Shown here: piece after piece, positions 27,601 to 39,600 of the stretch | How the letters are laid out: every line of letters begins with the position of its first letter | Numbering within the stretch: the first letter of the stretch is position 1 | Assembly: GCA_902702965.1 (NCBI GenBank) | Contig: CACRXP010000641.1 | Coordinates: 255,573-319,572, forward strand | Length of the DNA: 64,000 nt | Reading direction: 5' to 3' | From: Spirometra erinaceieuropaei | Taxonomy: Eukaryota > Platyhelminthes > Cestoda > Diphyllobothriidea > Diphyllobothriidae | Made by a program: the position numbers and the translations under genes | Notes under the pieces: generated by a model | The model's input: the letters and a program-made list of their open reading frames with translations, nothing else | What the model was told of the DNA's origin: nothing | Databases searched by the model: none

Positions 27601-30600
27601 AGAGACAGCGGGATAAAAATTACAATTTGAACATCATTTCCGATAATGTTCACCGCATGCGTCTTAGCGCTCTAGGGGCAGGGACCGGGACGTGCGGATA
27701 AACTAATCGATAATGATAATAGGCTTGCCCAGTATCCTCACGCATCTGGGCCTGGTGTCAATAGCGATTCAGGAAGACTAAAGGCGGGATCGAGCGCAGT
27801 TACAGACAGCACTACACAGACCATCTGCGCGTGCTATGCGCACATTGGTTCCCCGCACACCACACCGGGATCATGCACAAACGGGTTCTCGGCGCGGATA
27901 TCCCACGCGTGGGAGTGCCATAGAGGCCTCATTATGAAAGGCTCATCGAGTCAAACGTTCAGCCAATCGGTCGGCCACTGCATAAGAACACACTCTGGGC
28001 TGACTGCGGGGTCTGGGTTGAATTGTCAGTTGACAATCCTTTAAGGGTCTCAGAGATATTATGGGGAGAAATACCCTGAAGTGTCCTGAGAATGTGATCT
28101 CTAGAGTTGACCTCCGAGCTACCGTTAAGACACTTCCAATTAATTAATATTTGTAACTACGTTGAACCCTCAAAACTTGCTTCACGACAAATCAACTCCC
28201 ACCTGAAAGCAATCCACTATTCACAAATCGTAAAGATATGTGATAGAGGTTATTCGCTAATCGTATTAATAGAGATACGCGCCCCACTGTGTATTGATGT
28301 ACCAAAATTGAGCCTCGTAGCCAGTTGCAATGCGGTTACTGATATACGCAGAAGACTAAGAACAACGGCTGGAAGACTAGAATGACAATTTCCGGTTACA
28401 GAAGAAGGCATTGCGATCATAGAAAAAAGAAGTTTATCAGTCTAACGTTTCGGATTCTCACTCAGTGTCATCATCAGGACAGTCGCAGTTAGGCGTAGCG
28501 GAGGCACAAGAAGTGCAGTATTAAGAGTGCGAAGCAGTCGTCAGACAACATGCGTACACCTCTCACGATCACAGCTAAGGGTTGTGATAGGCAGTCTGCG
28601 TCGAGTCGTCAGTGGCCGCTATTTCATCATCCGTGTTGGACGTTGGCGCGATGATTGCTCGGAAGTGTGGTCTGCTGTCATTGGACTTAGCGTTCGTCCG
28701 CGCCATTCCTACGTGGTTGATTCTGCTGTGCAGGGAATGTTTCAGCACTAAGGGATTGTGGTCATAAGAACCACTACTCAAGCAGCTGGCAGCTCACACG
28801 GTTGTCACTTCTTGTGAAAATTTCGCCCTTCTAAAACTTGAAAACATGGCTGGGTCCCGTCGGGGGAGCCGCCGTGTGAGAGCTAGAGTCTTTCCTTCCC
28901 ACTCCTGCTGTGTGCTCAGTCATCCGCTTCCGGGATAATCCCCCAGTATTCCCGACGTAGTTGTTCTGTCTGCAACCGCACCGTATTCGGCAAGCGCCTT
29001 CTGACGTCACTGACGTGGCAATGGGTCTTTCGGTCTCATGACTTTCCGTCTGATGGTTGCTTTCGGCCTGTGTGCAACCCCAAATCCAAGTGTGGTGAGA
29101 AGCCGACTGACGGCTTTCAAGATGTTCTCCGCATACAACGGAGCTTGCAAAAATTTAGGGCCAGTTAAACATGCACTGATTGACAAAGTTTCACCTGTAG
29201 ACATTAGCCCTCGTTGTCCGTCGAAAATATTTTTATTCAGCAAACTTGCATTCCGTTCCACTGTAATGGGTCTCAACGCGCCGGTATAATTATGGAGTTA
29301 TGAACATGACAACCATGTCGGGGTAACTGAGAGATTATCACGAACGCAGATGGCCGAGCACGCAACGACAGTGGGGGGAGGGCTCAGGTTGCGTCTTATT
29401 CGATGGGACCCGGCCATATTTTCAAGTTTCAAAAGGCCGAAACCGTTGGCCGCCCATGCCCTCGCCGCGTGACCAATTATTCTGCTTTGGCTAAATAGTA
29501 ACACAACAAAACGGAAGCGAAATGACACCGCGCAACCAATATCTTCTTTGACCGTACCCAATGATGCGTTTGAAAATGAATCCGGAAGGTCAGACTGATA
29601 TGTTTCTTGTACTAGCGACCGCATCTTCTTCCGAGCGTGTTTGAATTTCACGATTGCAAACCTGCGTTAGTGTGATCGGCTTACGACGGCCGGTATTTAG
29701 AAATGGTCATTCCAGTCTCCGTCGCCTATTTAGGAGGCCTCGGGTTTATACATTTACATGTAAACTGAAAACATGAACGTACTTTGAAAAAAATAGGAAA
29801 CTAAAGTATGCAATTTTGACACTTGTTTCCAGGTTGCCGCCGAACTTTTTCTAAATATAGTAAAAACAGGTCACTACTTAAAATCTGTGGTTAACTTACT
29901 TTTGAGGATACTCCGCTTTTGAGAGACTTACTCGTTGTCTTCTTGCTGTATAATAACTTTTGCACAAGTTCCTTTACAACAGACAGATATGTATGTGATA
30001 TTTCGTAAGTCTTTTGCTGTATGAGTGCATATGACAATGTCCATTTATTGTCAACTTTTCCTCAAGAGGATATTTAAATCACGATGTTGTAGAGTGCATA
30101 CCATTAATTAACTTTTACGTCAACTAATGTGTCATCTATATGTCGTAACTATAATTTACGGTCAACTAATGAAATTGTCGTAGATCTCGATTCCCATATT
30201 TTATCTCGAACAAACGTGTAAATATACATATATTTAAAGAAATCGCATACTGATTGCAAAGCTCTTGCGGTGGCTGCCCAGATGCATTTTTTTCAAATAA
30301 TCCTTAAACAATGATGGAGAAACGAGATCACGGACGAAACGAAACATGTTGAAAACGCACTACGTATGGAGATGCTGAAAAAAAGATTATGGCGCATATG
30401 AAGCTTACTCTACGGCAAACATCTTACCGGATTTTACGGCTACCATAATAAAGACGAACTAACGAAATCTTCTTCTTGTCTACAGAAAGATCGATAAAGA
30501 TACTGCTTGAGTTGTCAAATATTAAGCACATTGAAAACAGCTATTTCTTTTCAAATATAATTTTGAACCTAAATAGAGCGCAAGCGTGAGAAAGCAGCTA

Positions 30601-33600
30601 ATCGTCTTAGATGAGAAGCCAAGGTTAATTATGCTTCCTGAAGAAACAAGTTGTTATTTTCAGAAAAATACTTAACAACAGAAAATTTTGAATCGTATCT
30701 AGGTGCCCTTTACCCGGACGGTGGCTCATTTATTCGCTCCCGTTTTTGGACTTGGAGTGGGCGCCGGTGAGTAAAAGCCTGTCGTTCCTTCCGTTCTATG
30801 CATATTTATTTCGCGTCGGAGGGATATATTATAAAATAACGGAACAGCAATACCCATACGAGCATAATTTTATGGATGAATTTATGGCCACAGACTTTAA
30901 CTGTGAACCGAAATGTATACGAGCAACGTTTTTTGAAAGTTTGTTGCGTTTTGACATCATACACTCCGTCCACGACATCTGACTCGGTCTCAGGTACTTG
31001 TTCGTAGACTAAACAAAAAACTATGTCATTGTTACGTCGAGTCCTTCTGATTTCCAGACAGTGAAAGGCAAACCCGAAATGTAGATCACAAATAACCGTT
31101 AAATTGCACGCGCTACTTAGCATCGAGTCTACTTTAAGTTTCTTTGTGATCCTTCTCCCTTTTTACTCCCAGACGGTTGTGCTGCATCGATGTCTGCATA
31201 TCGTGGACCATTTAACTTCCCCTACCTTTCCTACAAGCCAAAAATGCAAAACTAGCTTCCTAAATATGTAGGAGGCACTCCAAACATATATAAAAAGTCC
31301 TGCAATCCTAACCACAGGGATACAGGCATCGAATTGCAAAAGTAAAACCACAGGTACTGTTTTCTGCATTAAAATATTAAGGCCGCTTTAAGGTTTTAGA
31401 CTCAGACGGAGGTCTCCACTGCCTTAAAACGAGGAGTGACTTTTAAGGCACCAGAGAGAGGTCTGCGTCAACTACCCATGAGTACGCGCAAGCATAAAAC
31501 ACGCTTTATCCCGCTGTTGGTGAAAGCCATGATAAATCAAATACACCGGCGATCCAACTTTTAGGATGTGAAACTTACCTTTATCCACGATTGTAGATTA
31601 GCAACATTGCGGGTCAGTCAGGTTAAATAGCGCTTTCACTTAATTTTAGGCCTGTTGGAAGCTTCGCTGATGCCAGAAATGGGTTCTTTGGTGGATCTTC
31701 GTCACGTTGCAGTCTACGGCAGTGTTTACGGAATAGCTGATGCTGCCTTTTGCTGCGCCTTTGCCATTGGTAACTACAATCCGTCCAATTTGATGGCCTT
31801 GCCTGATTTTTCGCTGAAAAATCAGTTATTTTTGTACCTTATTTCGAGTCTGTAAAAAATCGATATTTATTTTGTTTTGGCCGCGGTTTTGTGTACACCT
31901 CTCCATCATTTTGGGCAAAAATCGTGTTAAAATGTTCCGTATGGAAAATGCTATCACTATGCGTACGCTCTTTAATCGCCTTTTTTAACTGGATAACTAG
32001 CGGCGGACAATTAAGTGACTAAAACCCCATGAGTAAACAAAAACCGGTTGTGGCCATAATACTTTGCGTTGCGTAAGTGGAACGCAGGAAATAATGCATT
32101 CAAATTCTGGGGCAAATTCGGAAACTCTCAGAGGTAGGACGGGCATGATCCGAATTCGATCGTTTTATAGGTTTTTCAGATTTTTAGAAAATTGTTATCT
32201 AGTCGGAGGTCAAGTAGGTCTTTACACTCTCCGTTCACAGTAACTTTACATTGACAAGAGCAGTTGCCTTTTGGACGCTAGATGAGGCTTGGTTCAGATA
32301 ACTTCCTCTTCAGCAGCGTACCCACAACCTTTCAAGTGTGATATATGAAATTCAGAAGGAGACAATAAATGCGATAATGACTAAATGCAAGCTAGGTCAC
32401 TGAGTGTTCCTGTGTAAAGGCCACTGCTGTGCTTTAAGATATTTCCAACCCCAGTTTTGAATGCTCAGCAAACTGTATGTCAAACTGAGGAACACTTCAT
32501 GCGTTCATCAAATTATGTAGCGCCTGCGGAGAAGAAGACGCGATTGCTGAAGCAAGGGCTTAATTTGCCTGACGTTTCGTATTCCTTCTTCCAACCATCC
32601 TCACAGAAACAATAGATGCCGACAGTTCATGCACGAGGGGCAGTCCGCACACCACCAGACACCTATGACAATTCATGGATCGCCGCTCATCAGGGACTGT
32701 CGTACGTGATGTTATGTTCGTGCTATGGCCGAAATTTTAGTCGTTAATTGTTGCAATTGTATCACGGATGTTGGCTGTTGGTGTGATGATTGCTGGACAA
32801 TTTGGCCAACCGACGGCGCGCTGTAAACTCCCCTCGGTGTTAATTACTCCGCCTAGGCTAGGTTTCAGCACCGATGGTCATTGCACTTGTAGATAGACTG
32901 GAGACAGTGAATAATGACTAAAGCATATCACGGCGAGAAATTCGGCCATATCGAATTTAAACCCGTGGTCAGGTCTCGTTGAATCATATAAATACTGCAG
33001 AGCCTTGGGCATGTCTCTAATGCTGTGTATGAGCAGGAATCTGAAGTTACATGCAAAAAAGGAACTAGTTCAAACGATTATGTCTTCTTTTTCACTGCTG
33101 CTTCTTGGGCCTCGTTTTTCGCTCTTACTTACATCCGTTCATTGGTTTTGCATTGCAGGACCCGTAATCAGCGGAAGTCTGGTTCAAACCGTTGGTTTCA
33201 GTTGGTAAGTAATATGCCTTCGTTGTCAACCTTGACACTTTTTTAACGTATGCATTTAAGGCGAGCATCTTAGAAGTGTGAGAAACGACTCCAGCATTTA
33301 CTTTATGAAGTATTCAATGAGTCACATTTGTTAGACATATATATCATGGTCATTTAATGTCAAACTGAGGGCTTTGTTAGATGAAGTTTATAAACTACAC
33401 TTGACAGCTCTGCACCTGTAACGTTTGTAATATAATGTGTAATATATCTGATAACTAATAGCATCTAATATTTCTAACATTGTTGACTCGAGAGATATAT
33501 TAGCACTGAATATATACGTATATATGTATAAATATATATATATATTGTTATATATATAATGGTGCGGGACCCTCATCGAGCGTTCTTACAGATCCCCCTC

Positions 33601-36600
33601 GTTCCGTTGTGCCCAATGGTTAGAGACGTGGACTTCTAACTAACAGGTCGCGAGTTCAAGCTTCGGGTGTTCCACAGTTCGGGGTTGGGTATGACTGGCT
33701 GACGACGATTACGAAGCCGGAAGTGGCCATTCCAGTCTCCCTTGTCTCTGTCGGTAATGGCATACTGCATATATATATATATATATATACTGAAGGCAAG
33801 GACGCCGTATGAGAACCGTGCTTGCAGATGACATAGTACTGTATACCGAAATCCGCAAGAATAGCCTTAGTTTATCACGTACCACTGTACATCTACCCTG
33901 CATGAACACCCTTCGTAAATGGCGAGTATTGCGTGACTGACATGCAATGCTATCCCTTTGGTCACCGAATCCCTACACGGAAATCTTTTGTGGATCGCGA
34001 GTACTACGGCATTGACCTCAGCGTCTAGAAGGGTGCTTTCTTTTACTTAATGACTGCATTGTAACACGGAAATCTTTTGTGTGTCCTGCAATGCTGCTCG
34101 CTTTTGTCATTGCACACACACGGAAATCTTTCGTTACCGATTCGCTCTACTGTGTTGAGCCTACTACTCCTCCCAACCAGCGTTAATTTCGGTTATCGTA
34201 CACGTGAGTAAACATCTCAAGCTCCGTTCGGCCAAAATTCGTTGTTTTAGCGTCCAGAATAGTGCTGTCATCCTTTTGCCACTTGATCCATATCCGGAAA
34301 TCTTCCGTTACAAACGGGTACCACGTGGTTATCTTCCTCCACAGCGCTAGCTTCGGTTATCCTTTCAACAATTTCTCAACCGTACCGCACTCAGGTTGAT
34401 CTATTTTACTTTAGCGTCGAGAAACTCGCTGTTTTCCGTTAAGTCATTGTACCGTCACACGGAAATCAGTCGTAAACTACTACTCTGTTATTCCTTTAGT
34501 CAATGCACTCCCACATGGAAATTTCTCGTAGGCGGCAAGTACTACGGCGTTGACCTCAGCGTCTAGAACAATGATGTCATCGTTTTCGTCGCTGCACATC
34601 TACTCGGAAATTTTGTGTTAACACCTAGTACACGGAGATCTTTCGTGTGCCACTGCAATTTTGTCCGCGTTAGTCACTGCACACTCACACGATCTTTCGC
34701 AAATGGTTCGTACTACGGTGTTGAGCTCATTCCCCCATCCACCAAGCAGCGCTAGTTTCGCTTACCGTATAAATGAGTAGCCATCCCCAGCTGCGCTCGT
34801 TTAAATCCAGTTGCCTCTCCGTCTAGAACGGTGCTGTCATCTCTTTTTTATAACTGCGCCCCTGTTCGGCCACCTTGCGTTAATGATGAGTACTCCAGAG
34901 TTAACTTCCTACACACAGGTTGGTCTGCATTATCGCGGTGTCCCGAACAGAGTTGGCTGCCGGTTACGCACTGCACCGACATACCGAAATCCTTTGTTAT
35001 CCACGGGTACTACGGATTTACGTCTCCCGACATCCTTGGGATCGGTTAGACTATTCTTCACATGCCACGCACAGCATCCTGGAGTTGCATTGCGTTGTCT
35101 TAGTGTCTACAACGCCGGGATTGGCCGCTTAGTTACCGTAGTCCTACACGAACATGTCCGGTTGTCGACGAGTACTACTAATTTTTTCCATATGTTGTGC
35201 TGGAGACCTACGTGAAGTTGCCCTGCATTTGCATGTGCTCTCCATCCAGCGATACCATTGCTTTCGGGCTTCCATCCACACACGGAATCGTTTCGTAAAG
35301 CAGAAGTAATACGCGTTCATCTTCCCTCCCCCCCACCGCGCAACCCGTCTGCCTCGCGTAACCTTTCCATGAGTTGATTTTCCTACCAGCCTGCCGTAGA
35401 CATGCAACGTTTTAGTTTGTACAGCAATGATGCCGTCTGTTACGTCTCCACATCGTCATACAAAACTGTTTCCTTTACGCCGTCTGCTAGTGGTTGGAGT
35501 AACCTTGGCTACGCTGTTCCGCTGTGTGTCCGCTTTCCTCTTGATATACACACGTCAACAATTCAGGCTGCACAAACACCAAGACTGACATTAGTAGACT
35601 GCAGAAAAAAAACATGGAGACGTTCTGTTAAAGGGGGTTATCTACAAATGAAATTATCAGCGGCCAATGATACTTCATAATGGGAAGTTAGGTCTAACGG
35701 GATATGTCTCTGAAAGATGTCAAGGCTGTACCATATTCTATATAGGGTTTCATCCAGAGTTCATCCGGAGACCGGCCCATTTTCACGCAGTTTCCTATTG
35801 AGGCGGCTCCAGTATGCTTCAATGGCGTTTGTGTGCCGGTACGTTTCCGCGTCGACGAAACTGCAGGAATGGTTGACCGTGTACCGCTGGAAGCGCTCTG
35901 CAGCGTGGACACTGTACGTCTTCCATTCGTTGGTAACCGTTATGCTGCCGGACGCAACCCTCTTCTTAATGTCGGGCCTCAGAGCGGACCAGCTACTGTT
36001 GATAACTTGCTGGAAGACAGTATTCTGTCGGTGGGTGTCGTATATGCTGACAATCCAGTACGGTCGTTGCATACGTCCGATGTCATACTTCCTACGACTT
36101 ACGATTGTTTTATTATTCTGGTCCTCCATTCCGGGTCCACCCAGCTGTCCGGTTACCTTCAACAGAGCGCCTAAACACACATCCCGGCATGTGCGATACC
36201 ATTTGAGGGCAGTATGGTGCCCAACCTCCACTTCCTGCTTACATTTCTTCAATTTACCTCCCCCCACAAAGACTGGCATTATTTGCATTGCCTTTGTTAT
36301 GGGGAGGCGACTGCCATTACTTTATTCGGTAACATTTTGTACATTGGAATACAACATCGTCCGTGCGCATGCTGCCTCTATGGAGCCTCATTGGTCTGCG
36401 ACTTGTGCAGGTCTGGCATGCTAGGAGTATTCCTTTTTATTGACAATAGTTTATCCCGTTGGGCATTTCCGTTGCTTGCCTAATACTGTCAATTCTAGAC
36501 GCTTCATTCACTTAGGGCCACTTTCCTTTATCATTGGGATGTTCGAATACAGCGTCTCTGCAACATAAACAACCCTTCTTTCGCCGTTCCCACAAGACAG

Positions 36601-39600
36601 GACGGCCTTTCTCGGGGTATATAGCATGGGTCTCATACGGCGTCATTGCCATACTGTATTTATGTATATAGATATATATATATGGTAAAGGTATTATACC
36701 GGACCCCCGGCACAGATACTTGCTAAAAGCCCAAACACGTGCTTCGCCGATACTCTTCCGCTGCGTGACACAACCGCGAGGGGTTCGACTCTTCAGTGGG
36801 ACCTCCGGCCTTCTCTATGCGACTTCTGGTATATGATTTCCAGAGAAGAATCAAGTGAATAATTTGAGAAATAACTCAGTGCAGGACTTGGAGTTAAATC
36901 TCTGGAATATGACTTTTTATGGTCAGAACCGAAATTTCAATGAATATTCGAGTCGAAGACAATACGTATATGACTTTGTTACTTTCGTATGACGACGGCT
37001 TGGTGACACTGACTTCGAAAATCTGCGAGTTCAACTCGATTTTCCGATTAGCCTTAACTTTTTCGTTTGTATAAATATCTGCATCGAATATATGATTGAA
37101 CAAATACCCGTTCCGTAGCGACAGAGACTTACGAGTGGCAAAAAACTGATGAACTCCGATCCAATGAAGTACTTATGGCCCATCTGGTAGACCGCAGTTG
37201 TGGATCATCTGTGTGAGGGGTTTCTGTACGCATGTTTCTATTTCTGGTCACAGCTGCTGGATAGGTATACAATTGGCTGGATAGGTATACGATTGGCTGG
37301 ATGAAGGCAAAGTAAGCTCAAAACACTACTGTATCAATCTATCCGCATTCAATGTCGTCTTTCCTCCATGCTATATATATGCGTATTTATATATCATGGC
37401 AAACGGGAGCTCACCGATTAGGCTACGGAACTTGATCCTTTCGTTGTTGCTTGTGGCTCAAAGTAGAACCCTCACGGTCATTCGCACAGTGACTAGTAGC
37501 ACAGGTGGATAAGATAACACCGATTAGGCCGTAATGACCATTTATGGGCTACTCGCATCGTCGGCCACTCAGGGCCAACCACAAATATAGATTTTCTTAG
37601 GACTTGCGTATGACCGGAAGAAATGGCCATTCAGGTCTTCGTTGTCTTTGCTAGTACCGCCTTACATATACAGTAGATGTGCTATCTCATGAAATTTTAA
37701 CCAAAATTTCGAAATGCGTTCTCGTTTCAAAAAGATAACTTAAGTAGTGTTGTAAAACTGATCATGATGCAGCATAAATCTATAATGATCCAATTACCCC
37801 AGGGTGTCGGCTTTCGAATGAATTTATTTTCGGCTGCATGCAAGATCTTCACTCTGCAAAATATGACTACTTAGTTGGTATGCGATTTTATCATTGATTT
37901 TCGATGCCCTTGAAAATTCAATTATATTTCATGGAAAACATGCATGAAAATATTCATTCTTTTATTTATTCGGTAGGAAATCACGTCTTCTTCCAATTTC
38001 ATACTCAAAAGAAGAGTATAATTCGGTTTTTAAAAAATTTCTAATTGTGGGATTTTTTAATACCGTTAAATGGCCGTTCATGAAACGTCATGTATCTGCA
38101 TTTACGAATGTGGCTTGTAAAGTTAACAATATTGCTTAAATCCACTGCTTAATTTTATGAAACTTATATGATCTCCTCTTAATACCGTAGAGCAATGTGT
38201 GGTTTTCAGTAGACGGAAAATGTACCGCTTGTAGTTTTGAAACCCTGAATGCAAGTGTAGGAGCAGGTCGGGTTCAAAATTATTCGGGAATTGGAAAGGT
38301 TTTTTAAAACCGAATTATACTGTTCTTTTGAGTATGATATTGGAAGAAGACGTGATTTTCTACCAAATAAGTAAAAGAATGAATATTTTCATGCATGTTT
38401 TCCATGAAATATAATTGTATTTTCAAGGGCATCGAAAATCAATGAGAAAATTGCATACTACTTAAGCAGTCATTTTTTGCAGAGTATAGATCTTACATGC
38501 AGCCGAAAATAAATTCTTTCGAAAGCCGACACCCTGGGGTAACTGGATCATTATAGATTTATGCTGCATCATGATTGGTTTTACAACACTACTGAATTTA
38601 TCTTTTCGAAACGAGAACGCATTTCGAAATTTTGGTTGACATTTCATGAGTTAGCACATCTACTGTATATATGTACTGCATTTATACGTACTTATGGAAA
38701 TATATTAAATGGTAAACACTGAACGACTCGCATACTTTGTCCTCTTCCCCGTCTGCAACGATAACGTGGTCGACGTCGGTCTGGCATTCGAATGCCTATT
38801 CCTCAACTTAGCCACCCTTAAGGACCTTGTTTGCGCTCCTGAAACCAATGTATATGCGTGTTCCCACTCTCATTTCAAAAACTACTCGATCTTTAGTGTC
38901 GGGATGACAGGTTGCGATGCAATGATGAATTTCGGTCCGATAAAGTGTTTATGACCTGTCTGGTAGACACCGCCTAAGGACCACATGTGCCGTGTGCGCT
39001 GGCCTGTCTGTGTTTGTGGTTTCAACTGCTGTTCAGGGATATAGGTGGATAAACGAAGGCGGAATAGGCCGGGACAGTGCCGTACCGATCTACATTCAAT
39101 CTCTGTCATTCAGCTTTGCTGTTGTGTATATATAATTTTGCCCACTGCACATGACGTAGTCATCCTGAGATACCGCATGTTGAAAAAAGCCCTGAAACCT
39201 GCATTTAGATGTTTAATGTTTCTTTACCATTTATTCTTACTTAAGCTAGGTAAAAAGTAGACTTTTACGGGGCATTTATGTAAACATTCCAGTACTTCCG
39301 TCGACCTGAACGACTTTCGATTGGGCTGACCAAAATATGATCTAAATCATAAATATCAATGATGTACATTCTGTTTATTACGGCTGTCGACTAAATCAAT
39401 TGCCTGTCGCAGGTCGTGTGTGATTTCCCCTTATTTTCTGTTCAGATAAAACCTATCGTGTGTCGTTAAACTGAATAAACTCCTTAATGCCTACTCATGT
39501 TTTTTTGTATTTCCAGGACTCTCTGGGGCCTGGCAATTGTGACTGTTGTGTACGCACCCCTGTTGCTTGTTCTGCGCAACCCTCCAGGTAGCAAAGAGAC

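Noticed and set aside
35717..36424. The longest + strand open frame in the region (235 codons).
   Set aside because: It is the antisense shadow of the Merlin transposase frame, which has family motifs on the minus strand.
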